Below are positions 8,789 to 16,807 of a stretch of DNA of 64,000 bases, in pieces (the stretch's first letter is position 1; each line of letters begins with the position of its first letter). Source of the stretch: Methylobacterium sp. UNC378MF (GTDB lineage Bacteria; Pseudomonadota; Alphaproteobacteria; Rhizobiales; Beijerinckiaceae). The stretch is from the NCBI RefSeq assembly GCF_900103195.1, contig NZ_FMWU01000001.1:248001-312000 (forward strand), written 5' to 3'. Both the position numbers and the translations under genes were made by a program. The notes below the pieces were generated by a model, which was not told the DNA's origin, did not search any database, and saw only the letters and a program-made list of their open reading frames with translations.

Positions 8789-9090
8789 TTTCCGCGAACG
8801 CACCTGCCTAACGTGACGGTCGCGATCCCGAACACTCACATCGAGAGGTGGCACGCAGCGCGTCGCGCGATGGCTCAGCGATGGACACGCGGACAGGCGG
8901 CCACCGCCGGTCGACCAGCTCAAATTGCAGATGGCGTCCTATCCGCCCGCGCCGGGCCGGCTCCTCCGAGCCGCGACGACCGCGCGCATGGTGGATTTGT
9001 GAGCGCCATCACGTTCCCCGATGCCGGGCGCACCGCTAAGGCGGTGCGTCACCGGCTGCGCGCATGCTCCGGATCGGAGAGGACACACGC
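8789..9090 (+). other. Intergenic region with a perfect hairpin
   Basis: Between the hydrolase and the MFS gene. A perfect inverted repeat GCACCGC-TAAG-GCGGTGC lies at 9030-9047. It has no T-run after it, so it may be an operator or leader structure rather than a terminator. No convincing gene is present. Confidence 0.4.
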
Positions 9091-10488
9091 GTGATCGATG
9101 CCCGAATTCAGGCCGCGAGGCCCCCCGATGCCGCCGTGCATACGGGAGGGTCGGTCGCGGCCGTGACGCAACGGCTCGACGCCCTGCCGATCACGCGGCT
9201 TCACGCGGCGGCGCTCGCGGTCTGCACGCTGGGCCTGTTCACCGACATCGCCGAAGTCGCCCTGAGCAACGCGTTGGCGGCGATCTTCCTCGCCCCACCC
9301 CACAACATGGCGCGCGGCAGCCTCTCGCTGCTTCTCGCCTCCGTCTTCGCCGGCGGGGCCGTGGGCGCCCCATTCTTCGGGATGCTGGGTGATCGCCTCG
9401 GCCGCAGGCGCGCGCTTCAGGCCTCCCTGGCACTGATGGCCGCCGGATCGCTGGCGGCTGCCGCGAGCCAGGGACTCACCGCGCTGACCGTGGCCCGCAC
9501 GATCTCGGGTTTCGCGATCGGTGGGTTTCCGCCCCTGGTCGCAACCTACCTCGCCGAGGTGATGCCGGCGCGTCACCGCGGCGCGACGCTGCTGATCTGT
9601 GCCGGGATCGGGCTTCTCGGCGGCCTGGCGGTCATCCTCCTGGTTCAGGCGCTCTCACCGGGCGTGCCGCTCGGGATTGAGCCGTGGCGCTGGGCGCTGA
9701 TCCTCGGAGGCGCCCTGGCGGCGCTCGGCGGCTTCCTGTTCGCGCGGTTGCCGGACTCGCCGCGGTGGCTCGCCTCAATCGGGCGCTCCATCGAGGCCGA
9801 CAGCGCCTGCCGCCTGTTCGAGCGCGCCGCCGGCCGGCTGCCGGTCTCGACACCAGCCGGACCGGCCGCCACGCCGGCAGCACCCGGGGCGGCGGGCTTT
9901 CGCGCCCTGTTCACCGGGACGCACGAATTGCGACGGACCGGCCTGTTCGTCGGGCTCTACACGCTCGCACCCCTGGCGACGATCGCTTTCCCGCTGCTCA
10001 GCGCCGTCGTCATGGTGGAGAAGGGCTTCAAGGTCGAGCAATCCCTCGCCTTCGCCGCGCTGTCGATGCTCGGTCCGCCGCTGGGCACTCTGCTGACCGC
10101 GCTGGTGATCGACCGGCTCGAGCGGCGCGCCTGCCTGACGGGTCTGGCGGCAGCGATGGCCGCCCTGGGTACCGGCTTCGCGGCGAGCGGCACGTTCCTG
10201 ACGCTGGTCCTGGTCGGCATCGCTTTCAACACGGCGGCGGCGACCTACGGCAGCATCCTTGCCGTCTATGCGACGGAACTGCTCCCGACACCGCTGCGGG
10301 CTTCGGCCATGACCTGCGCCTGGGCCGGCGGCCGGATCGTCGCGGCGCTGGCGCCGATCATCCTCCTGCCGATCCTCACGGCCTACGGACCGCATGCGAT
10401 GTTCGCCGTGATCACGGTCGTTCTGGGCGCGAGTGCGACCCTGCTGGTCGCGGGTCCGCGCGGCCTGTCAGGCCAAGCCGTTGCATAA
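9091..10488 (+). CDS. MFS transporter
   Basis: Twelve-segment major facilitator of about 465 residues, closest in pattern to the sugar/aromatic-acid carriers. Seen: acidic TM1 motif GLFTDIAEVALSNAL, loop 2-3 motif GDRLGRRRAL and VMPARHRGATL before TM5. I chose the GTG at 9091 because GGAGAGG ends eight bases before it; an ATG at 9064 has no ribosome site. An AraC-family gene follows after 124 bases in the same direction and may control it. The substrate is unknown. Confidence 0.8.
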   Translation: MIDARIQAARPPDAAVHTGGSVAAVTQRLDALPITRLHAAALAVCTLGLFTDIAEVALSNALAAIFLAPPHNMARGSLSLLLASVFAGGAVGAPFFGMLGDRLGRRRALQASLALMAAGSLAAAASQGLTALTVARTISGFAIGGFPPLVATYLAEVMPARHRGATLLICAGIGLLGGLAVILLVQALSPGVPLGIEPWRWALILGGALAALGGFLFARLPDSPRWLASIGRSIEADSACRLFERAAGRLPVSTPAGPAATPAAPGAAGFRALFTGTHELRRTGLFVGLYTLAPLATIAFPLLSAVVMVEKGFKVEQSLAFAALSMLGPPLGTLLTALVIDRLERRACLTGLAAAMAALGTGFAASGTFLTLVLVGIAFNTAAATYGSILAVYATELLPTPLRASAMTCAWAGGRIVAALAPIILLPILTAYGPHAMFAVITVVLGASATLLVAGPRGLSGQAVA

Positions 10489-10612
10489 GTCTTGCGGGGC
10501 CGTCCCACCTTGCCGGGTCGGCAGGGCATCGATTGCCAATCCGGCAAGATTCACAGGATAGACTTGTGCAGTCGGCGGGAGGGCGCCGCCGGACGGGACG
10601 GGAGCGTCACAC

Positions 10613-11572
10613 GTGTCTAGCCCGGTGCTTGTCCCGAGCCTCGTCGAGACGACGAACCATATCGAGCCCAAGCGGTCTTTCGAGTTCTGGCGCTGCACGG
10701 CACTGGCGGCGTTCGGCGATATCGACCGGCAGCATCCGCGGGAGCGGTTCTCGGCCAAGCGCCTGACCGTGGCCTCAACCGGTTGGTCGCTGACCCACAC
10801 GGTGAGCAGCCCGGTCGAGGTGGAGTTCCGCTCCCGCCACGTCGACCGGAACGCCCGCGGGATCGTGGTGATCGGCCTCGCGCTCGACGGTATCGGCTAC
10901 CAGGAGCAGAACGGCCGCGGGGCCCAGCTGACCCCTGGCGACATCAGCTTCCTGTCGCGGAACCGGCCCTTCGTGGCCGGCACCCAGAGCGCCTACGATG
11001 AGATCCGCCTCGCCGTACCGCGCGAGTTGTTCGAAGCCTGGGTCGGCGACGCCGACGCGTTCGTGGGCCGCAGCCTCACCCCGCACCCGGCCGGGGCGGA
11101 GGTCCGGTTCCGGCTGCGCAGCCTGGCCAACTCGATCGCCTGGATGTCCGAGGACGAGGCGCAGGCGGCCATCGAGGGCGTGCTCCATCTCCTCGGCCGC
11201 CTCGTCGACGGCGCGGCCCAGCGCACGAAGCCCGAGGAGGTCTCGCAGGCGGCCGTCGTCTCGCTCGCCCGCGCCCATATCGCGCGCCGGATGCACGATC
11301 CCGACCTGAACCCGCGCGACATCCAGGTGGCACTGGGTCTGTCGCGCACCAGCCTGTACCGCGCCTTCGCGGAGACCGGCGGCATCGCGGCGGCGATCCG
11401 GGACGCGCGCCTCGACCTGGCCCGCAGGCGGCTCCAGGCCGCCCGCGACGACAAGATGCGGATCGCCACGATCGCCTATGCGTGCGGGTTCACCGACGTG
11501 CCGACCTTCAATCGCGGGTTCCGCAAGCGCTTCGGCCTGGCGCCGGGTGACCTCCGGCTCGCCCTTCCCTAG
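10613..11572 (+). CDS. AraC family transcriptional regulator
   Basis: A 319-residue regulator with an N-terminal ligand-sensing region of the AraC-binding-like type (residues 20-190, with GDISFLSRNRPFVAGTQ) and a C-terminal double helix-turn-helix (about 215-319: VALGLSRTSLYRAFAETGG and IAYACGFTDVPTFNRGFRKR). The start is GTG. It is convergent with the peptide exporter gene at 11583 and follows the MFS gene, so either could be its target. Confidence 0.85.
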   Translation: MSSPVLVPSLVETTNHIEPKRSFEFWRCTALAAFGDIDRQHPRERFSAKRLTVASTGWSLTHTVSSPVEVEFRSRHVDRNARGIVVIGLALDGIGYQEQNGRGAQLTPGDISFLSRNRPFVAGTQSAYDEIRLAVPRELFEAWVGDADAFVGRSLTPHPAGAEVRFRLRSLANSIAWMSEDEAQAAIEGVLHLLGRLVDGAAQRTKPEEVSQAAVVSLARAHIARRMHDPDLNPRDIQVALGLSRTSLYRAFAETGGIAAAIRDARLDLARRRLQAARDDKMRIATIAYACGFTDVPTFNRGFRKRFGLAPGDLRLALP

Positions 11573-11582
11573 GCGAACCGAG

Positions 11583-13724
11583 TCAGCCCGCGGCGGCCAG
11601 ATCCGCCGCGCCCCGGACAGAGGCGGGGAAATCGAACACCGCGTCCGCATGCGCGATCGTCGCCGGGCGATGGGCCACGATGACCCGCGTCATGCGCAGG
11701 TCCCGCAGGGCGCCGGCGATCACCGCCTCGGTGGCCTCGTCGAGGTGGCTCGTGGCCTCATCGAGGAACAGGATCTCGGGTCGCCGATAGAGCGCGCGCG
11801 CCAGCACGATGCGCTGCTTCTGCCCACCCGACAGGGTTGAGCCCATGTCGCCGACGAGGCTCTCGAAGCCCATCGGCATGCGGCGGATGTCGTCCAGAAT
11901 CGCCGCCCGGGCGGCGCATTCGGCGATCCAGCCCGCATCCGGATGCTCGTCGAAGGCCGCGATGTTCTCGGCGATTGAGCCGGCGAACAGGCCGTCGCTC
12001 TGCATCACGCCGGCGATCCGGCGCCGGTAGGACCCGGCGGCAACGCGGATGTCCTGGCCGTCGGCGGTGACGATCCCCTCACTGGGGGGCGTCAGCCCCA
12101 TCATCACCTTCATGAGCGAGGTCTTGCCGCATCCCGAGGGGCCGGCGATCGCGAAACAGGCGCCGGCCCGGACCGACAGCGAGACCCGGCGGAAGATCCA
12201 AGGCTCGTCCGCCCCGTAGCGCAAAGCTAGTCCCTTGCCGGCAAGCGCCCCGGCCTTCAGGGCGACGGCCGGCGGCACGGCGGCCTGAGCGGCGGCGAGA
12301 TCCTGCTCCTCGGGCTCGCACTGCACGATGTCGGCCAGCCGGTCGGTCTGCACGTCGAGCATGCGCAGCTTGAACCACGCGTCGATCAGGCTGCCGACCC
12401 GCGCGGCGAACTGGTCGCGATAGGCGAGGAACGCCACCAGCATGCCGAGCGACAGGGAGCCGCCGATAACAGCGCGGGCGCCCAAGACCAGCAGGATCAG
12501 GCGGTCGAGGCCGAACAGGAACTCGTTCGCGCGGCCGAACACGAGGTCGAGGCGCTGCAGCCGCAGCCGGGCGTTCAGGGCCGTGACGAAGTGGTTCATC
12601 CAGGCGTTGCCGCGCCGCTCGCGCAGGTCGAGGAGCTTGACGCTCGCCATGCCGCGGACCGTCTCGATGAAGTGCGTCTGCTGGCGGGCCTCGGCCACGA
12701 GGGCCTCCTCGCTGCCCTCCCGGTAGGCGCCGTAGGCGAAGACCCGCAGGATCGCGTTGAGCGCCGTCGAGGCCAGGACCACGGCAACCAGCCAGCCGCC
12801 GTAGACCGTCAGCATGGCCAGCATGCCGACCGCCATGAGCCCGTCGAGCATGGCCTGGACGAGGTCGGTCGTCAGGCCCTTCTGGATGGTGGCCAGGGAG
12901 CCGAACCGCGAGATCACGTCGCCGACGTGGCGCTTCTCGAAATAGTCGAGGGGCAGCCGCGACAGGTGATCGAACAGGCCGGCCGACCACTGGTAGTTCA
13001 GCCGGGTCCCGGCCAGCATGATCGCCCAGGTGCGGGCGATGCTGAGGCCGAGCTGGAGCAGCAGCAGCAGCGCGAGGCCGATCGCCACCACGAGGAGCAG
13101 GTCGTGGTCGGCATTCACGATCACCTCGTCGATCACGACCTGCGAGGCGATGGGCATCAGGAGGGCGACGAGCTCGATCCCCAGCGACAGGGCCAGGACC
13201 TGGGCCAGGGCGGCGCGGATGCCGGCCATGTTGCGGAACAGGTCGCGCAGCCGCAGGCCCGGGGCGGCCCGCTCGCGCCGGAAGCCCGGGTTGGGCACCG
13301 CCTCCAGGGCGACCCCGGTGAATTCCCGCGACGCCTCCGCCAGGCTGACCCGGCGCCGGCCGCGGCCCGGATCGTTGATGACGAGGCCGCCGCGCTCGAC
13401 CCGGGTCAGCACCACGAAGTGGTTGAGGCCCCAGTGCAGGATGCAGGGCAGCCGGAGCCGGGGCAGATCCGTGAGCTCGACCCGCAGGGCGCGGGCCGTC
13501 AGGCCCTGCGCGCCGCACAGGTCGATCAGGTTGCGCAGGGTCATGCCCTTGAGGGACAAGGGATGGCGCCGCCGCAGCGTCGCGAGGTCGATCTGGCGCC
13601 CGTGATAGGCCAGGACCATGGCGAGGCAGGCCATGCCGCACTCGGCGGCCTCGGCCTGGAGGACGACCGGCACCCGGCGGCGGAGCCCGAAATCCAGCCG
13701 GGCGGCGCGGGACGGCGCCGTCAC
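11583..13724 (-). CDS. Peptidase-containing (C39) ABC exporter for a double-glycine peptide
   Basis: A 713-residue inner-membrane exporter that cleaves a double-glycine leader and exports the peptide. Seen in order: C39 peptidase (about 10-140) with oxyanion Gln and catalytic Cys in LQAEAAECGMACL, His in LHWGLNHFVVL and Asp in INDPGRG; a six-segment membrane domain (about 160-440); a nucleotide-binding domain (about 490-713) with GPSGCGKTS, LSGGQKQR and ILFLDEATSHLD. All catalytic residues are present. It starts with GTG overlapping the stop of the membrane fusion gene (GTGA). The likely cargo is the 76-residue peptide at 15590-15820. No outer-membrane TolC partner is nearby. Confidence 0.92.
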   Translation of the reverse strand: MTAPSRAARLDFGLRRRVPVVLQAEAAECGMACLAMVLAYHGRQIDLATLRRRHPLSLKGMTLRNLIDLCGAQGLTARALRVELTDLPRLRLPCILHWGLNHFVVLTRVERGGLVINDPGRGRRRVSLAEASREFTGVALEAVPNPGFRRERAAPGLRLRDLFRNMAGIRAALAQVLALSLGIELVALLMPIASQVVIDEVIVNADHDLLLVVAIGLALLLLLQLGLSIARTWAIMLAGTRLNYQWSAGLFDHLSRLPLDYFEKRHVGDVISRFGSLATIQKGLTTDLVQAMLDGLMAVGMLAMLTVYGGWLVAVVLASTALNAILRVFAYGAYREGSEEALVAEARQQTHFIETVRGMASVKLLDLRERRGNAWMNHFVTALNARLRLQRLDLVFGRANEFLFGLDRLILLVLGARAVIGGSLSLGMLVAFLAYRDQFAARVGSLIDAWFKLRMLDVQTDRLADIVQCEPEEQDLAAAQAAVPPAVALKAGALAGKGLALRYGADEPWIFRRVSLSVRAGACFAIAGPSGCGKTSLMKVMMGLTPPSEGIVTADGQDIRVAAGSYRRRIAGVMQSDGLFAGSIAENIAAFDEHPDAGWIAECAARAAILDDIRRMPMGFESLVGDMGSTLSGGQKQRIVLARALYRRPEILFLDEATSHLDEATEAVIAGALRDLRMTRVIVAHRPATIAHADAVFDFPASVRGAADLAAAG

Positions 13725-15037
13725 GGCGCGGCCTTCCGGACCGGCAGGGCGTCGAGGCCGCCGCGCGTGACGAGGGCGAGGCTCTCCCGGACATGCGCCA
13801 CGGGATCGAGCAGCCAGCGGTAGAGCGACCGCTTCTCCAGGGCGATGTCGGCCTCGACCCGCATGCCCGCCTCGAGGCTGCGCCGCTCGCCGTAGGCCAG
13901 CACGGTGTCGGAATCGGGCCGGACCACGATGCGGTAGAGGTCGGTCCCCTCGCCCCGGGCGGCCGCGCGCCGCGCGAAATCGGGCGCGTCGTCGCTTCCC
14001 AGCGGCGCCCGCGTGACCTCGGTGACGACGCCGCGGTGCAGGCCGAAGCGCTGGAACGGGAAGGCGGCGTAGCGCAGCATCACCGGCGCGCCGGCCTCGG
14101 CGAAGCCGATGGCCGACGAATCCACGAACAGGTTGGCCTGGAGGCGCCCGGCGCTCGGCAGCAGGGTCAGCAGCGTCGCCCCGGCCGCCACGGTCTGGCC
14201 GACCTGCGCGCGGATCGACGTCAGGGTCCCGGCCTCCGGCGCCCGGACCTCGATGGCGCGGCGCGCCTCGCTCTCGGCCTTCTGCTGCGCCAGCTGGGCG
14301 GCGGTCCGGTCGAGGTCGGCGAGGTCGCGGGCCAGCCGGTCGTCGTAGGCGGCGAGCTGGGATCTCGTGTCGGCGAGCTTGCCGTCGATCTGGAGGCGGC
14401 TCTGCTGGAACTGGGCGAGCTGCGCGCTCGCCTGCATGTAGAGGTAGTTCTGGCTCTGGAAGTCGGCGGCGCGGGCGTAGCCGCGCGCCACGGCGTCGGC
14501 GAGCTCCTCGACCCGCGCCCGGAGCGGCGGAACCAGCTTGTCCTGCAGCTCGATCTGCTTGGCGAGCTGGGCCGACTGCTCGCTCAGATTCGCCACCTGC
14601 TCGCGCAGGGCCCGCCGCTCCGTGCCGGCGAGATCGGCCCGGGCGGTCCGCTGCCGCTCCACGCTCTGGCGCTGCCGCTCCAGCTCGGCGATCACGCGCT
14701 CCTGCGTGGGGCCGCTCGCCGACACGGCGTCGAGGTCGATCGTGTACAGGAGCTGCCCGCGGGCGACCTTGTCGCCCTCGCGGACGCCGGTCGAGCCCAC
14801 GCGCCCCGCCACAGGGCTGGCGAGGCTAATCAGCCCGATATCGGGTGCGAGCAGGCCGACGGCGTGGATGCGGCGCGTGTAGGTGCCCTGCCAGGCATAG
14901 AGGCCGACGGCCACCACCATGATCATGCAGGCCAAGGCCACGATGCGGATCGGCAGGGGCTGGATGATCTGCGCCTCGCCCAGCCACGCATTGCGCCGCG
15001 CCTCGATCACCTCAAGTCGAAAGAGCGGACTTGGCAC
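13721..15037 (-). CDS. HlyD-family membrane fusion protein for peptide export
   Basis: Periplasmic adaptor linking the C39 exporter to an outer-membrane channel. From GTG 15037 it has 438 residues and opens like CvaA-type adaptors (PSPLFRLEVIEARRNAWLGE), with one membrane segment near residues 30-52, a first lipoyl half (ASPVAGRVG), long paired coiled coils rich in Gln and Ala (about 110-250), a second lipoyl half (VRAPEAGTLTSIRAQVGQTV) and a beta-barrel end. Starts at 15121 or 15118 would add 28 residues not typical of the family. First gene of a two-gene operon with the exporter. Confidence 0.85.
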   Translation of the reverse strand: MPSPLFRLEVIEARRNAWLGEAQIIQPLPIRIVALACMIMVVAVGLYAWQGTYTRRIHAVGLLAPDIGLISLASPVAGRVGSTGVREGDKVARGQLLYTIDLDAVSASGPTQERVIAELERQRQSVERQRTARADLAGTERRALREQVANLSEQSAQLAKQIELQDKLVPPLRARVEELADAVARGYARAADFQSQNYLYMQASAQLAQFQQSRLQIDGKLADTRSQLAAYDDRLARDLADLDRTAAQLAQQKAESEARRAIEVRAPEAGTLTSIRAQVGQTVAAGATLLTLLPSAGRLQANLFVDSSAIGFAEAGAPVMLRYAAFPFQRFGLHRGVVTEVTRAPLGSDDAPDFARRAAARGEGTDLYRIVVRPDSDTVLAYGERRSLEAGMRVEADIALEKRSLYRWLLDPVAHVRESLALVTRGGLDALPVRKAAP

Positions 15038-15589
15038 CCGGCAGTAGCAACCTTTCTGCAAGGAACACGCACATTCGAGAACAATGCGCCGCGCGTTCTC
15101 TACCTTACTCGCTCGCATCACACGAGTTCTGTGTCAACACCGTCAAAGATGTGGAATATTGAATAATCCTGCCTGCGTCATAACGTCGCGAATTCGGGAA
15201 AAAATCATCTTTTTCAATGGTTTACATCACAACCTCGCTCGACTTCTTCCGCAGCGCAAAATCAGGTCAATTTTTGCACCGTTTCATGCCGCGCCGCGAA
15301 GACGGCCGTTGCGGGGCGTTGCTGAAACGCCCGCTTCCCCAGCGCCGAGGGCGGATCGAACGGCAACGCATGGGGCGCGGCGCCGGGAAGGCAAGTCCCG
15401 TCAGTTTTTGCCCAATGGTCTATTTGGAGAGGTCTCGATCCATATCGGCGGCTCAAGGCCGATTGACATGAAGCATATCTTTGTAATCCTAAAGGCAGGT
15501 GCCGACGTCCAAGGCACCTCGACGCTACGGTCAGGCAATAGACCGCAGCAGTATAACCTTCTTCATAAGTCTCAACCTGGAGAACGATC
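15038..15589. other. AT-rich divergent control region of the peptide locus
   Basis: About 550 bases between the start of the fusion-protein gene and the peptide gene. Parts of it are far richer in A and T than the window as a whole (for example 15170-15260). It must hold promoters for both directions. It contains TTGACA at 15463-15468 and TATAAC at 15552-15557 on the plus strand. No gene is recognisable. Confidence 0.5.
15552..15557 (+). promoter_or_regulatory. Candidate -10 box of the secreted peptide gene
   Basis: TATAAC matches the sigma-70 -10 consensus at five of six positions and would start transcription about 27 bases before the peptide ATG. No good -35 box lies 16-18 bases upstream, as expected if an activator is needed. 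The nearby AraC gene is a candidate activator, by inference. Confidence 0.3.
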
Positions 15590-15820
15590 ATGCAGGACAG
15601 CATCGATACCGTCCGCGAGCTGAGCGCCGCCGAGCTTGATCAGGTGGGCGGCGGCCTCGGGGTTGGCCTCACCGTCGGTCTTGGGGTCGACGCAAGCCAG
15701 GAACTCGGTGCGGTCTCGGGGCTCGTCGGCCAGGCGGGCGGTCTGGTCAGCGGCCTCGTGGGCAGCGTCCTCGGTGCAGTCGGCGGCCTCGTCGGTGGCG
15801 TAACCGGCGCCCTTCGCTGA
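15590..15820 (+). CDS. Double-glycine-leader secreted peptide, bacteriocin-like
   Basis: A 76-residue precursor with GGAGA six bases before its ATG. Residues 1-21 form a typical C39-exporter leader: TVRELSAAELDQVGG has the conserved E-L-S, E-L and Val-Gly-Gly before the cleavage site. Cleavage after Gly21 leaves a 55-residue core with no Cys, 18 Gly, many Val and Leu, one Arg (C-terminal), one Asp and one Glu. The second half repeats G-L-V-G units with GxxxG spacing (SGLVGSVLGAVGGLVGG), as in helix-packing class IIb bacteriocins. The exporter and adaptor are divergently encoded next door. Activity and target are unknown; a toxin, signal or surface peptide are all possible. Confidence 0.85.
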   Translation: MQDSIDTVRELSAAELDQVGGGLGVGLTVGLGVDASQELGAVSGLVGQAGGLVSGLVGSVLGAVGGLVGGVTGALR

Positions 15821-15833
15821 CGGCGGCGCATCG

Positions 15834-15859
15834 GGAGGGCGGCCGCGAGGCCGTCCTCC
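15834..15859 (+). terminator. Hairpin after the peptide gene
   Basis: An 11-base stem with one G-U pair (GGAGGGCGGCC / GGCCGTCCTCC) around a GCGA tetraloop, beginning 13 bases after the peptide stop. There is no strong T-run, so it may slow transcription or stabilise the message instead of being a full terminator. Confidence 0.5.
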
Positions 15860-15900
15860 TCCGCCCCGGATGCGACGCCGTCGGAATCGCTTTGGCCGGC

Positions 15901-16803
15901 ATGGACAGCACAGCCGAGAGCCTATCCGAGACCATCGCGTATGCCACCAGCGGGAGTTCCGGGCATCTCTCCGACCGTCCCGAGCTGACATGCTACGCGC
16001 CGAGCGCGCGCGGTCGCCCGGAAATCACCTTCATCGACTTCCGCTTCGCCGACGGCGGGTGGAGCACGCATGCGGTCACCGGCCTTGAGGTCGCCGCCAG
16101 CACGCAGCCCGCGGGGGCGGACCACGCGGTCGATTACGAGATCGCGGCGCGCCTGAGCGAGCGCGAGGGCCTGCTGGTCCGGCGCCCCGGCCTGAACGGC
16201 ACGACCCGCTGGGTGGGTCCCTATTCCGGCCGCGTTCTCTCCTTCTCGGCCGCCGCCGTGGAGCGGCTCGCGGACGCGCCGATCGGCCGGATCGCCTTCG
16301 CGACCGATGGGAGCGATCTCCGCGTCTGCCAGAGCACCTGTCACATCCTCAGCGCCCTGAGCTGCGTGCACCAGGACGATCCATCACCCGATCCGCTGCT
16401 GATCGAGAGCCTCCATCTGGCGGTCCTGCGCTCGGTCATCGCGATCCGCGCGTCCGGACGGTCGGCCGCCCCTGATCTCTCTGCGTCGCAGGCCGGACGG
16501 GCCTGCGCGTATATCCGGGAGCACCTGGACCAGGAGATCACCGTCTCCGCCCTGGCGGGGATCGTCGGGCTCAGCGAAGGCTACTTCATCCGGGCCTTCC
16601 GCCAGACCACCGGGGTCACGCCCTATCAGTACATCATGCGCGAGCGGGTCGACCGGGCCGAGGCCCTGATCCGGTCCGGCGCGGGATCGATGGCGGAGGT
16701 CGCCGCACGGTCGGGCTTCACGAGCGCCAGCGCCATGAGCCGGACCTTCCGGAAACTCGTCGGACGCTCACCGACCGGGCGCACGGCCGGCCGGCGCGCC
16801 TGA
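15901..16803 (+). CDS. AraC family transcriptional regulator
   Basis: About 300 residues from ATG 15901. The N-terminal 195 residues carry no family I can name (FIDFRFADGGWSTHAVTGLE). The C-terminal AraC domain (about 200-296) is intact: VSALAGIVGLSEGYFIRAFR and MAEVAARSGFTSASAMSRTF, plus the GVTPYQYIMRERVDRA linker. It starts 81 bases after the secreted peptide gene in the same direction, so it is a candidate regulator of the peptide locus. Confidence 0.82.
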   Translation: MDSTAESLSETIAYATSGSSGHLSDRPELTCYAPSARGRPEITFIDFRFADGGWSTHAVTGLEVAASTQPAGADHAVDYEIAARLSEREGLLVRRPGLNGTTRWVGPYSGRVLSFSAAAVERLADAPIGRIAFATDGSDLRVCQSTCHILSALSCVHQDDPSPDPLLIESLHLAVLRSVIAIRASGRSAAPDLSASQAGRACAYIREHLDQEITVSALAGIVGLSEGYFIRAFRQTTGVTPYQYIMRERVDRAEALIRSGAGSMAEVAARSGFTSASAMSRTFRKLVGRSPTGRTAGRRA

Positions 16804-16807
16804 CCGC

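Noticed and set aside
9064-9090. ATG 9064 as start of the MFS gene
   Set aside because: No ribosome site precedes it, while GTG 9091 has GGAGAGG at ideal spacing.
12591-13823. Long plus-strand open frame of 410 codons opposite the exporter gene
   Set aside because: It is the antisense of a clear C39 ABC exporter; its composition is Gln/Arg/Gly-rich with no family motif. Similar long antisense frames at 36018-37112, 37106-39373 and 42152-44305 are artefacts of high GC.
15463-15487. TTGACA with TGTAAT as promoter for the peptide gene
   Set aside because: The spacer is only 13 bases, too short for sigma-70; the TATAAC at 15552 is better placed.
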